Below are positions 8,779 to 17,865 of a stretch of DNA of 64,000 bases, piece by piece (position 1 is the first letter of the stretch; each line of letters begins with the position of its first letter). Source of the stretch: Salvia splendens (Eukaryota > Streptophyta > Magnoliopsida > Lamiales > Lamiaceae); contig NC_056040.1 of assembly GCF_004379255.2 (NCBI RefSeq), forward strand, positions 36,257,779 through 36,321,778, given 5' to 3'. Position numbers and translations under genes: made by a program. A model generated the notes under the pieces. The model was not told the DNA's origin. It ran no database searches and saw only the letters and a program-made list of their open reading frames with translations.

Positions 8779-9047
8779 TACGTGTTGTGTAATAACGTAT
8801 TGGTTGAAACCTTATTGTTTGTGATTGAAATATTAGGAACTTATTTGTTATATTCAAAAAACAAATGGAAAATATTTCAGGAAATAATTTGAGTAGATTA
8901 AAAGTAATCTATAAAGACAAATATTAAGAAAAGAGTTTAAAAACTCACTTTGGCTTAAAACTTGAAAGGTTCACAGAGGGAAGGAGGGAGAAGAGCAATG
9001 AGTCTGAGATCAGAACTCGGTGTGTTCAACTCCTTTCGCAAACCTCT

Positions 9048-9112
9048 TATTTATAGCCAACATCCCTGGCTAAATAGGAGTACAGTATCTTACAAAAACG
9101 TAAGCAGTGACG
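9048..9112 (-). promoter_or_regulatory. Copy 1 promoter: TATA box plus as-1-like element
   Basis: Minus-strand TATAAATA at 9048-9055; plus-strand ACGTAAGCAGTGACG at 9098-9112. Transcription would start near 9015-9020 and give a leader of about 465 nt before the ATG at 8553. Confidence 0.7.
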
Positions 9113-9268
9113 AAATACACACTAATTTACATATTATTTTATCAAACTATTACAAAAGTACTACATCACTATTTACAAAAGTAGCCACTTTTGTTGACTT
9201 TTGAGAAGCTTTTGAAACATCTTTTGAAAGATAGCCGTAACTTTTGACATTTGAAGATTTGCTTCACC

Positions 9269-9487
9269 TTATGCTGCCATGATGAGGTGGAGCCTATTGA
9301 TTTTATTTCTGCATCTTTTGATATATTGGCAATGTCTCCATTCTTCATCATCGTAATAGTAGTCCATATGTCTACTTCTGCGAAATCTGAATTCATACAT
9401 TACTTGGAGACTTTCTTCTTCATCTCTGATAGCTTGTTCTAATCTTCTAATTTCATCACCAATGTGAAAGAACCAATAAGGAGGCAT
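9269..9487 (-). CDS. Copy 2 ORF5, small hypothetical viral protein (72 aa)
   Basis: Same protein as copy 1 ORF5 (1582-1800): charged, with an acidic/basic helix and DYYYDDEEW patch, unknown family. It starts 21 nt beyond the ORF4 stop and is the last ORF before the intergenic region. Confidence 0.6.
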   Translation of the reverse strand: MPPYWFFHIGDEIRRLEQAIRDEEESLQVMYEFRFRRSRHMDYYYDDEEWRHCQYIKRCRNKINRLHLIMAA

Positions 9488-9508
9488 TCTGATATAATAA
9501 GAATAGAG

Positions 9509-9754
9509 TTAGGCTGCAGTGATAATATTTATAATTTTGAGAGTTCTCTTCATTCTTTCAATTCTTTGCTTTTGACGCTCAAGGTTTTCAATAATCTCCC
9601 TAAGATAGGGAAAATCCACTTCTCCTGGAGGGATATCAAGTGTTGTTTTTACATCTTCTAAGAGGGATTCAATCACCAAAATTCCAATTTTGATTTCTTG
9701 AATAAGATACTTTGAATAAGCTTCAACACCTTTTCTTCTAAATATTCCTGTCAT
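9509..9754 (-). CDS. Copy 2 ORF4, small coiled-coil-like viral protein (81 aa)
   Basis: The ATG at 9754 overlaps the ORF3 stop as TAATG, pointing to coupled reinitiation. The product has a C-terminal heptad-like segment (ENLERQKQRIERMKRTLK). It is identical to copy 1 ORF4. It may be a virion-associated protein by size and coiled coil (weak inference). Confidence 0.65.
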   Translation of the reverse strand: MTGIFRRKGVEAYSKYLIQEIKIGILVIESLLEDVKTTLDIPPGEVDFPYLREIIENLERQKQRIERMKRTLKIINIITAA

Positions 9755-10158
9755 TAGAAATCAAAGGGGTCTTGACCCCCAATAGGGTCAGAGGAGACTG
9801 ATTCTTCAGACTTGGATTTTGAGGAGACAGATTTTTGAGCCAAAAATTCAAAGAAATCTTTTTTGATATGTTCTGGAAGATTATCCATAAAACATTCGGG
9901 TTTTGATTCTGAGTTGCTGGATTTCTTGGATGTTTCAACTTTGTCCTTTTCTTTCTTTTCTTTTTGGTAAACCACCTTTTCACCAGTGGTAAAGAATTGT
10001 TTGACTGCAGGTTCAGCTCCGATATGGTTCTGGAATTTCGCCCACCATTTTACTTTGTATACTCTTGTCAAAGAGTAAGGACTAGGATCCGGGAAAATTT
10101 TCTCAAAATTAAAATCCCATGCAAAGATCCAAGGAACTTTGAACTCAGCATGAAACAT
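9754..10158 (-). CDS. Copy 2 ORF3, -1-frame continuation of ORF2 (134 aa)
   Basis: ATG at 10158, two codons downstream of the AAATTTA heptamer at 10161-10167 and overlapping ORF2 by about 90 nt. It contains PWIFAWDF and VKWWAKF, then a Lys/Ser-rich stretch and an acidic end. In this copy the T/C change gives SSKSKSEES. Interpretation is as for copy 1: probably the C-terminal part of the protein begun in ORF2. Confidence 0.75.
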   Translation of the reverse strand: MFHAEFKVPWIFAWDFNFEKIFPDPSPYSLTRVYKVKWWAKFQNHIGAEPAVKQFFTTGEKVVYQKEKKEKDKVETSKKSSNSESKPECFMDNLPEHIKKDFFEFLAQKSVSSKSKSEESVSSDPIGGQDPFDF

Positions 10159-10937
10159 AATAAATTTTTGAAAAGGGTAGAGAATTCAGCAAAAGTATTG
10201 AAACCTTTTTGAACATCAGAAGGAAGGATTTGAATTGAAGAACCCTTTTTTCTCCACCAGTTAGGGAACCAAATTGGAAATTGTTTTTCACAATTATGAT
10301 GAAATGTTATGAACCAAGAATGATTGTAATATCTCAATAAGAAAGCTCTGAACCAAGCATTCTTATAGTCGATATAATTATACCCCTGAGCTAGGTGGTT
10401 AAGGATTTTGAATTCATTGAGTCCACCAAAAGTGGTTATAGTATGGACTCTTTTGATAATGCATTTTGAATATTCAATTTCTTTGGCTCTGTTGTAAATA
10501 TGAGTTATTTCAACTGAATCAGAATCCACCAGAATAAACTCATAATACCTTTGGTCTCTTAAAAGATCATTAGATTCCCAAAGTTGGGAGGGATTTGAAA
10601 AACGGTTTTTTATAAAATCAATTTCAGATAGTCTGGCAGGATATTCAGAGAAAGGGGTCATCCCACAATCTTCATGCCAATCTTTGGCCAAGTATTTATT
10701 TTCTTCAGGAGTGTTTGGAATTTGAATATTTGCAGGTCTTGGAATTTTTGAGGCAAGGACTGTATTATAAGGGATTTCTGGAATGTTTTGTAGTGGTGAA
10801 AATCTATTTGGAATGATTTGATTGGATTTTTGAGGAGTTTTTGGAGCCGAGGATGAAACCAAGGCTTTTGATGTTGGTTTTGAAGGAAAGACTTCATAAT
10901 CTTTGACACTTTGTTTCCTAGGTGTTCTAGAGTCCAT
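10068..10937 (-). CDS. Copy 2 ORF2, P4/transactivator-position protein (289 aa)
   Basis: The ATG at 10937 overlaps the polyprotein stop (TAG, 10927-10929) in the +1 frame relative to the polyprotein. It has a disordered N-terminal third and the aromatic WFITFHHNCEKQFPIWFPNWW motif around residues 205-225. It differs from copy 1 by LNHLAQ. Combined coding length with ORF3 is roughly 390 codons, similar to the P4 protein of rice tungro bacilliform virus (about 46 kDa), which also follows the polyprotein. Function unknown; candidates are translational transactivation or silencing suppression, neither shown by motif. Confidence 0.8.
   Translation of the reverse strand: MDSRTPRKQSVKDYEVFPSKPTSKALVSSSAPKTPQKSNQIIPNRFSPLQNIPEIPYNTVLASKIPRPANIQIPNTPEENKYLAKDWHEDCGMTPFSEYPARLSEIDFIKNRFSNPSQLWESNDLLRDQRYYEFILVDSDSVEITHIYNRAKEIEYSKCIIKRVHTITTFGGLNEFKILNHLAQGYNYIDYKNAWFRAFLLRYYNHSWFITFHHNCEKQFPIWFPNWWRKKGSSIQILPSDVQKGFNTFAEFSTLFKNLLCFMLSSKFLGSLHGILILRKFSRILVLTL
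10161..10167 (-). promoter_or_regulatory. Candidate -1 ribosomal frameshift heptamer AAATTTA (copy 2)
   Basis: Read on the minus strand as A AAT TTA in the ORF2 frame; a -1 slip enters ORF3. A small imperfect hairpin (CAAAG..CTTTG) begins about 19 nt downstream, further than usual for a stimulator. Confidence 0.5.
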
Positions 10938-13900
10938 CACTGTGACCTTGTAAAAATTCTCTTGTTAGAAAGTCTGGTAAAGAATTATTTTCTCCTTTTA
11001 TGAATTCAATTTCAAAGTCGAAAACAGATAAAATAGCTTGCCATCTAGCAAATATTTGTTTTGACACAATATTTTGAACATCTTTTGTAAGAACTTCTTT
11101 TGCAGATTTACAATCAATTCTAAGTAAGAATTTTTTATTATAAAGATCATCTTGGAATTTTGAGATACACAAAACAATGGATAAAATTTCTTTTTTGATA
11201 ACGGAATAATTTATTTGTGCATTATTCCAGATACCAGAATGATATCTTACTAACTGTTCTTTTGAATCAAGTTTTTGCTTTAATATTCCTCCATAGCCTA
11301 TGTTTGAAGCATCAGTTTCAATAATCATAAAGGCTTCTGGATTAGGGATACCTAAGCAAGGTAGGGTTTTAACTTGTTGTTTTATGGTTTTAACAATATT
11401 AGTATGTTCTTCAGTCCAGTTAGAAGGGGTTTTCTTAAGTCTTTGATAAAGAATTTTACAAGTTTCTCTAAGGTTAGGAAAGAAGTCAGAGATGTAATTT
11501 AAACATCCTAAAAATCTTTGTAATTGGTTTTTATCTTTAATTTCATCAGGGAATTTGTCCGTAAAAGATATTGACCTACTGATGGGTTTGAAGGTTCCTT
11601 TTTCAATTTCGTGCCCTAAAAATCTTATGCTGGTTTGGAAAAGTTTCATTTTTGGAGTAGAGATAACTAACCCATTTTTCTCGATGGTTTTTAGGAAGAT
11701 CTCTAAATGTCTTATGTGTTGGTCAAGATCTTGAGAAAAAATCAAGACATCATCAATATAGACAATATTGAATTGACTATGAGGATTAAGAATGTCATTC
11801 ATGATTTTTTGGAATTCTGAGGGTGCATTTTTTAATCCAAAGGGCATTACATTCCATTCATAATGTCCAAAAGGGACCGTAAAAGCTGTTTTATATCTAT
11901 CTTTTTCAGCTATTTGAATTTGCCAGAATCCTGATTTAAGATCAAATTTGGAGAATATTTTGGCATTATAAAGTCTATTGATAAGGTCTCTCTTATTAGG
12001 AATTGGGTGCCTAATCCATTGTAACACCTTATTGAGAGGTTTATAATTAATGACTAACCTAGAAGTTCCTCTTTCTAATTCAGCTTGTTTCATAACATAA
12101 AAGGCTGAACAGCTCCAAGGAGAATTTGAAGGTCTTATAAGTTTTTTGTCTAATAAGTCTTTAATTTCTTTTTTACAAACTTCTAATAGTTCGTGATTCA
12201 TTTGAATAGGCCTTGATTTTGTAGGAATTTTTTCTTCACAAAAATCTTTTTCATATGGTAATTCAACTACATGATGCTTTCTTTCCCAAAATGCATTAGG
12301 AACATCATTACAAACTCTTTTAATAAAGTTATCTTCTATTTCTTTGATTTTCGAGGCATACTTAGAATTCTTAATTTGATCCTCAATCCTTTGAAAAGGT
12401 AATTCTTCTTTGAGAAATTTCATTTGTTTTTGTTTTTGAGTAATATTATTGATTTTTTTAAATATTGAATTCTTTTGGATATTTAAAATTTCTTGTTTCT
12501 TAACAGGGGAAATGAATTTAAATTTTATTTCTCTTCCTTGGATATTGGTAGTAATACCATTATCATTAACGTTAAAAGGATAGATTTGGGTTAGGAAGGG
12601 TGTTCCTAAAATCATATTATAAGTGACATCTTCCGCAATGGTAAAGATATTTTTAAAGCAATACCCATTATTACAAATATGAGCTTTGGATAGTTTGAAT
12701 TTAATTCTCAAAGGTTTATTATTAGCTGTGTAAAGTTTCTCTTTAGTTTTATCACAATATTTAGTTGGAACGATTCCTTCTCTAATGATATTATGATCTG
12801 CCCCTGAATCAACAAGGGCCATAATACTGGTTTTGAAATTATTAACTACAAGGGTTATGTTGACATGCCATTTTTGATAATTTATTTCTTGGATAACTCT
12901 TATAGAATTATTTTCTGAATTATTATCAGGGTTTTCCCAATTACTGACATCTGTATTATTTTCAATGATAGATAACCTTGTTTCTAAATCGAAATCTTTT
13001 TCTTTTAATTCATAAAATTCCTTATTAATTTGTTTTTTAAGATTATTAATTTCTCTTTGAAGGTCTCTTGTTGTTATTTGCTTAGAAATACTTTGATAAG
13101 GATATTTATCCCATAATTTATTTAGACTGAATTGTTCATTGATATTAATCTTTTTAGAAGTAGATGGTTCTTCCAATATTAAGTCTTTTAATTTATTAAG
13201 ATATTCATCTTTTAAATCATTGTCTGGGATTTGTTGAATGAGATCAAAAATAATCTCTTTCTTTTCTTTAGTAATGACATTGATGCAATTTTTACAAATA
13301 TCTTTTCCATGATTAACACTAGTATGATAATCACTTTCTTCTGAAGTAGTTTGAATTTCTTCAATTTCATGTTCTGAATCGCTTTCTGTGTTAGAATAAT
13401 TATCTTCTTCTCTTAAGAGATTATTGATTTGTTTACTTAGAAGCTTAATATTCTTTTTCTCCTTCTTCCAACATTGATCTTCGGTATGACCAGGTTTCTT
13501 ACAGTACCAACATTTTATGTTGCTTTCATTTTTATCTTGAGTTGGTTTAAATTTTCTTTTGGGTTTTGTTCTTCTAAAATTATTTCTGTAAGGTTTGTAG
13601 TTTTCAGATTTTTGTGGAAATTTTTTAAATTTTTTAGCTTTTCTTTTAATCTTAGAGGAAGGGGCTTCAATTTTTCCTATTCCAAACATTTCACAAAAAC
13701 ATCCTAATTCATTCTTTGCCTTTTGTTTATCTTTTCTGTATTTATTTTGTATTTTAATTTCCATACAGAGGGCTAATCCTTCTTTTTTGATAAAAGCAAA
13801 TAATTGGCCAAAAGTTATTTTATCAAAGGGAATATCTTCAGAATCTATGTCATCTTTAATTTTTTGAATTATTCTTTCACCAAAGAGTTTGGGTAATCCT

Positions 13901-16260
13901 GCAATAAACCTTTCTTTCCAAAAGGCTTGATTACAGTCATTTCTTTTGAGAACTTGTGTTATGAAAACATCCTTATACCAACGGTAATCAGACAATGACG
14001 GACATCTAAGATTGGTTAACACAATAGAGGAACTGTTGTATTCTTCTCTTGGGTTTCCTATGAAATACATCGAAATGGTTACAACAAGAAAGTCACAAGC
14101 ATCACTTGCTTCTTTAATCTCTCCTTCTGGTTCTTCAATATTAACCTTATGATTTAAAATTTCTTCTTTACTTTCAAGGCTTAAAGCATTATCCCACCAG
14201 TTTTTTAATTGGCCTGTAAAACCATTAACTATGAGGACACATGCTTCTTTTTCGGAAACTCCATTACATCTATAAGCAATTTTTGCCATTCCCATTTCTT
14301 GTAAAGTATTAATGATTTCATATTCGGATTTTCCATCTATATTCCATTCTGTAATAGAATTTCCATCATAACTAGACTTATGAAATTGACCTCTTTCTTC
14401 ATAAAGCATATCAGCCGGAGAAGGTCTATTATAGTAATTTTTGTTATTATTAAATTTATTTCCTTTAAAAATTTTATTTATCCTAAAAGGAGTGTCGTCA
14501 TTTTCTTTAAATGCTTCTTCAAATTTTTCAACATAATTATCATCTTGGTCAGAGGAAGAATAACTAGACTGATCAGTATTTGACTCATAATTTTCTCTGA
14601 TGACATTAGTATTTGAAGTGCTTGGCTCACCAAGTTTTTCAGTAATTCTTTTAAGAAGATTTTCTGTTTTAGAATTAAGAGAAATGTTTTTATTTTTTAA
14701 AATATCATTACTTTGGAAATAAGGTCTAGACTTGTCACTCAGTATACTTTGTTTAGTAGATGGAGTATTATTAGTAGATAAGGTGTCAAGTTGATTTGCA
14801 ATAGTATTAAGAATTTGATTTGAATAGTTATTTTGTTGAATGACTCTTTGTAAATCCTTTTCATCAGTTTCTTTTGTTTGTTTAAAAGGATCAGCAATAA
14901 TTTCTCCTTTATAAGTTTGAATTTTTAAAGATTTCAGAGGAGGGTGTACTGCAGAAATAACAGTGTTATTATTAGACAAACACCATTTTTTTATGAGACT
15001 AGTGTTAACTTCAATGGTAGGTTTTTTGAAACAATCATACCATCCTTCTGTAGAAAGGTATATTGCTATAAAATCATAAAAAAGAAAGTTTGATTTTATC
15101 CTTTTCATTTCTTTTAACCATTCATCTTTTATTTTGTTTCTAATTTTTTCATCAATTTTATTAAACCATCTTTCTTTTTCTTTGTAAAAGGGAGAGCTTA
15201 ATTCGTCATTTAAATATTCCATATCAGGTTCAAAATCTTTATTATAAGTTATGACCATAGTACTCCTAGTAGGGGAATAAGGATCTCCTATACTTTCTTC
15301 AGTAACAGAGTTTGATTGAGGTATAGGGGTTTTGAAAGTCCACTTCCTTTCTGAGGTACTTGGAGTATCAGAACAGGAGGCTCTATTATTTTCATAGTTA
15401 AAACTTCTATTGTAACTAAAATTTGAGAAAGAATTTGTCCTATCGAATTTAACTGTAACCGTGCCATCAGGTTCTTCAATAATTTGAGATGGTTCAGTCT
15501 TTCTAATATTTCGGGGAATTTGTGGTTCTTTTATGATAAACTGGTCAGGGATTGTAATTTGATCCCATTTGAGACGTTTAGGAGTATATGTTGTGGATTG
15601 TTCAGCATCCATTTGTAAGAGAATAGTTTCTCCTTTTGCAAAAGGATTTTTACTAAATTTAGGATTTAAGTTTGAAGACATAAGTCTAAGGTAAACCCTA
15701 AACATGATAGCAAAATTTTTACAATTATGAAATTCATCCCCTTGTATTTGAACATCAAGAACAAGGGATTCTAAAATCATTGGGTCTGTAAGATCAACAG
15801 AAAAGTTTGGAGAACTATTAAAATATATTGGCCCGTTACAAATATTAGTTTGGACCATTGCCAGAAGGGAAGTTTGATATTTTTTAAGTCTTTTATCTCT
15901 TAGGGCGAGATAAATAGGGGTGTCAACTCCTATATGAACTAAGGGTTTGACAGCAATTTGAGCAAGACCAAAATGGGCATATCTATGTCCTTGTTTTATA
16001 TATTTTTTAATAGAGTCATAGTTAAGTAAAGGAAAACTTTCAGATTTATGAAGAATACTTCTAGTTTCTTCATGAGTTCTAACAGAAAAGGCAGTTCTGA
16101 AGTCAAACATACCTATATCATAGAAGTTTTCTACTTTCTCTTTCGGGATGGTCCAATTTGAATAATCAATAGGTACATATATTTCATTACTAAAAACGAT
16201 ATCTTTATCATTTCTATTGTCGGAGCTGGATCTTAAAAGATTTCTAAACTTACTGGCCAT
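10927..16260 (-). CDS. Copy 2: intact pararetroviral polyprotein, MP-capsid-zinc knuckle-protease-RT-RNase H (1,777 aa)
   Basis: Single open frame from ATG 16260 to TAG 10927. Domains: movement protein ~50-200 (HIGVDTPIYLALRDKRLKKY at ~109); acidic linker ~570-600; gag-like capsid ~620-826 (GFTGQLKNWWDN); basic nucleic-acid-binding stretch; zinc knuckle CX2CX4HX4C 917-930; aspartic protease with DSG at 1151-1153 and the second motif MILGTPFL around 1216-1223; reverse transcriptase with YIDDVL at 1501-1506; RNase H acidic residues near 1650, 1691, 1716 and 1763. It therefore has every catalytic motif expected for replication. Compared with copy 1 it lacks the 18-nt deletion and both one-base T-run losses. 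It has a private Pro-to-Ser change in RGTSRL of the RT fingers and Cys in HICNNGYC of the protease. The MP-first single polyprotein resembles petunia vein clearing virus, but the downstream ORFs do not. Confidence 0.96.
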   Translation of the reverse strand: MASKFRNLLRSSSDNRNDKDIVFSNEIYVPIDYSNWTIPKEKVENFYDIGMFDFRTAFSVRTHEETRSILHKSESFPLLNYDSIKKYIKQGHRYAHFGLAQIAVKPLVHIGVDTPIYLALRDKRLKKYQTSLLAMVQTNICNGPIYFNSSPNFSVDLTDPMILESLVLDVQIQGDEFHNCKNFAIMFRVYLRLMSSNLNPKFSKNPFAKGETILLQMDAEQSTTYTPKRLKWDQITIPDQFIIKEPQIPRNIRKTEPSQIIEEPDGTVTVKFDRTNSFSNFSYNRSFNYENNRASCSDTPSTSERKWTFKTPIPQSNSVTEESIGDPYSPTRSTMVITYNKDFEPDMEYLNDELSSPFYKEKERWFNKIDEKIRNKIKDEWLKEMKRIKSNFLFYDFIAIYLSTEGWYDCFKKPTIEVNTSLIKKWCLSNNNTVISAVHPPLKSLKIQTYKGEIIADPFKQTKETDEKDLQRVIQQNNYSNQILNTIANQLDTLSTNNTPSTKQSILSDKSRPYFQSNDILKNKNISLNSKTENLLKRITEKLGEPSTSNTNVIRENYESNTDQSSYSSSDQDDNYVEKFEEAFKENDDTPFRINKIFKGNKFNNNKNYYNRPSPADMLYEERGQFHKSSYDGNSITEWNIDGKSEYEIINTLQEMGMAKIAYRCNGVSEKEACVLIVNGFTGQLKNWWDNALSLESKEEILNHKVNIEEPEGEIKEASDACDFLVVTISMYFIGNPREEYNSSSIVLTNLRCPSLSDYRWYKDVFITQVLKRNDCNQAFWKERFIAGLPKLFGERIIQKIKDDIDSEDIPFDKITFGQLFAFIKKEGLALCMEIKIQNKYRKDKQKAKNELGCFCEMFGIGKIEAPSSKIKRKAKKFKKFPQKSENYKPYRNNFRRTKPKRKFKPTQDKNESNIKCWYCKKPGHTEDQCWKKEKKNIKLLSKQINNLLREEDNYSNTESDSEHEIEEIQTTSEESDYHTSVNHGKDICKNCINVITKEKKEIIFDLIQQIPDNDLKDEYLNKLKDLILEEPSTSKKININEQFSLNKLWDKYPYQSISKQITTRDLQREINNLKKQINKEFYELKEKDFDLETRLSIIENNTDVSNWENPDNNSENNSIRVIQEINYQKWHVNITLVVNNFKTSIMALVDSGADHNIIREGIVPTKYCDKTKEKLYTANNKPLRIKFKLSKAHICNNGYCFKNIFTIAEDVTYNMILGTPFLTQIYPFNVNDNGITTNIQGREIKFKFISPVKKQEILNIQKNSIFKKINNITQKQKQMKFLKEELPFQRIEDQIKNSKYASKIKEIEDNFIKRVCNDVPNAFWERKHHVVELPYEKDFCEEKIPTKSRPIQMNHELLEVCKKEIKDLLDKKLIRPSNSPWSCSAFYVMKQAELERGTSRLVINYKPLNKVLQWIRHPIPNKRDLINRLYNAKIFSKFDLKSGFWQIQIAEKDRYKTAFTVPFGHYEWNVMPFGLKNAPSEFQKIMNDILNPHSQFNIVYIDDVLIFSQDLDQHIRHLEIFLKTIEKNGLVISTPKMKLFQTSIRFLGHEIEKGTFKPISRSISFTDKFPDEIKDKNQLQRFLGCLNYISDFFPNLRETCKILYQRLKKTPSNWTEEHTNIVKTIKQQVKTLPCLGIPNPEAFMIIETDASNIGYGGILKQKLDSKEQLVRYHSGIWNNAQINYSVIKKEILSIVLCISKFQDDLYNKKFLLRIDCKSAKEVLTKDVQNIVSKQIFARWQAILSVFDFEIEFIKGENNSLPDFLTREFLQGHSDGL

Positions 16261-16344
16261 AATCAGATTAGAAAGATAAGGATTAGATTTAGGGGTAGGT
16301 TTAGGAAAGAAACTGGTCGCAGGGGAACACTATGCGTGGAACAC

Positions 16345-16485
16345 CTAAAATGGCTTACCAACCGTCTTACAAGCTTGCCAAACCTGAATTCCAACGTTTC
16401 TTAGACTAAATTTTATCCTAAGATAACTCTTATCTTTTCCAATTTGATTATAACTGGTAAATTTATTAAACTCACTAACATCCAT
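16345..16485 (-). CDS. Copy 2 leader short upstream ORF (46 aa)
   Basis: Same 46-codon ORF as in the other leaders; ends 84 nt before the polyprotein ATG at 16260. Confidence 0.45.
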   Translation of the reverse strand: MDVSEFNKFTSYNQIGKDKSYLRIKFSLRNVGIQVWQACKTVGKPF

Positions 16486-16754
16486 TACGTGTTGTGTAAT
16501 AACGTATTGGTTGAAACCTTATTGTTTGTGATTGAAATATTAGGAACTTATTTGTTATATTCAAAAAACAAATGGAAAATATTTCAGGAAATAATTTGAG
16601 TAGATTAAAAGTAATCTATAAAGACAAATATTAAGAAAAGAGTTTAAAAACTCACTTTGGCTTAAAACTTGAAAGGTTCACAGAGGGAAGGAGGGAGAAG
16701 AGCAATGAGTCTGAGATCAGAACTCGGTGTGTTCAACTCCTTTCGCAAACCTCT

Positions 16755-16819
16755 TATTTATAGCCAACATCCCTGGCTAAATAGGAGTACAGTATCTTAC
16801 AAAAACGTAAGCAGTGACG
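16755..16819 (-). promoter_or_regulatory. Copy 2 promoter: TATA box plus as-1-like element
   Basis: Minus-strand TATAAATA at 16755-16762 and plus-strand ACGTAAGCAGTGACG at 16805-16819, same spacing as the other copies. It is predicted to drive the intact copy 2. Confidence 0.7.
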
Positions 16820-16975
16820 AAATACACACTAATTTACATATTATTTTATCAAACTATTACAAAAGTACTACATCACTATTTACAAAAGTAGCCACTTTTG
16901 TTGACTTTTGAGAAGCTTTTGAAACATCTTTTGAAAGATAGCCGTAACTTTTGACATTTGAAGATTTGCTTCACC

Positions 16976-17194
16976 TTATGCTGCCATGATGAGGTGGAGC
17001 CTATTGATTTTATTTCTGCATCTTTTGATATATTGGCAATGTCTCCATTCTTCATCATCGTAATAGTAGTCCATATGTCTACTTCTGCGAAATCTGAATT
17101 CATACATTACTTGGAGACTTTCTTCTTCATCTCTGATAGCTTGTTCTAATCTTCTAATTTCATCACCAATGTGAAAGAACCAATAAGGAGGCAT
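16976..17194 (-). CDS. Copy 3 ORF5, small hypothetical viral protein (72 aa)
   Basis: Identical in translation to ORF5 of copies 1 and 2. The copy it belongs to lacks its own promoter and polyprotein start because copy 3 is truncated at 20885. Confidence 0.58.
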   Translation of the reverse strand: MPPYWFFHIGDEIRRLEQAIRDEEESLQVMYEFRFRRSRHMDYYYDDEEWRHCQYIKRCRNKINRLHLIMAA

Positions 17195-17215
17195 TCTGAT
17201 ATAATAAGAATAGAG

Positions 17216-17461
17216 TTAGGCTGCAGTGATAATATTTATAATTTTGAGAGTTCTCTTCATTCTTTCAATTCTTTGCTTTTGACGCTCAAGGTTTTCAATA
17301 ATCTCCCTAAGATAGGGAAAATCCACTTCTCCTGGAGGGATATCAAGTGTTGTTTTTACATCTTCTAAGAGGGATTCAATCACCAAAATTCCAATTTTGA
17401 TTTCTTGAATAAGATACTTTGAATAAGCTTCAACACCTTTTCTTCTAAATATTCCTGTCAT
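17216..17461 (-). CDS. Copy 3 ORF4, small coiled-coil-like viral protein (81 aa)
   Basis: Same TAATG junction with ORF3 and same sequence as the other copies. Confidence 0.63.
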   Translation of the reverse strand: MTGIFRRKGVEAYSKYLIQEIKIGILVIESLLEDVKTTLDIPPGEVDFPYLREIIENLERQKQRIERMKRTLKIINIITAA

Positions 17462-17865
17462 TAGAAATCAAAGGGGTCTTGACCCCCAATAGGGTCAGAG
17501 GAGACTGATTCTTCAGACTTGGATTTTGAGGAGACAGATTTTTGAGCCAAAAATTCAAAGAAATCTTTTTTGATATGTTCTGGAAGATTATCCATAAAAC
17601 ATTCGGGTTTTGATTCTGAGTTGCTGGATTTCTTGGATGTTTCAACTTTGTCCTTTTCTTTCTTTTCTTTTTGGTAAACCACCTTTTCACCAGTGGTAAA
17701 GAATTGTTTGACTGCAGGTTCAGCTCCGATATGGTTCTGGAATTTCGCCCACCATTTTACTTTGTATACTCTTGTCAAAGAGTAAGGACTAGGATCCGGG
17801 AAAATTTTCTCAAAATTAAAATCCCATGCAAAGATCCAAGGAACTTTGAACTCAGCATGAAACAT
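17461..17865 (-). CDS. Copy 3 ORF3, -1-frame continuation of ORF2 (134 aa)
   Basis: Identical to copy 2 ORF3. The heptamer AAATTTA is kept just upstream. Confidence 0.73.
   Translation of the reverse strand: MFHAEFKVPWIFAWDFNFEKIFPDPSPYSLTRVYKVKWWAKFQNHIGAEPAVKQFFTTGEKVVYQKEKKEKDKVETSKKSSNSESKPECFMDNLPEHIKKDFFEFLAQKSVSSKSKSEESVSSDPIGGQDPFDF

Larger units (their letters stand above)
8554..9268 (-). promoter_or_regulatory. Copy 1/2 large intergenic region (promoter and leader of copy 1)
   Basis: It is the same 715-bp region as at 867-1581, with minus-strand AATAAA at 8755-8760 inside the upstream ORF. One substitution was noticed relative to copy 0 (C/T near 9169). It drives the copy 1 unit toward lower coordinates. 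Confidence 0.75.
16261..16975 (-). promoter_or_regulatory. Copy 2/3 large intergenic region (promoter and leader of copy 2)
   Basis: Same region as at 8554-9268, with AATAAA on the minus strand at 16462-16467. It lies directly upstream of the intact polyprotein, so copy 2 has promoter, leader and full coding sequence in cis. Confidence 0.75.
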
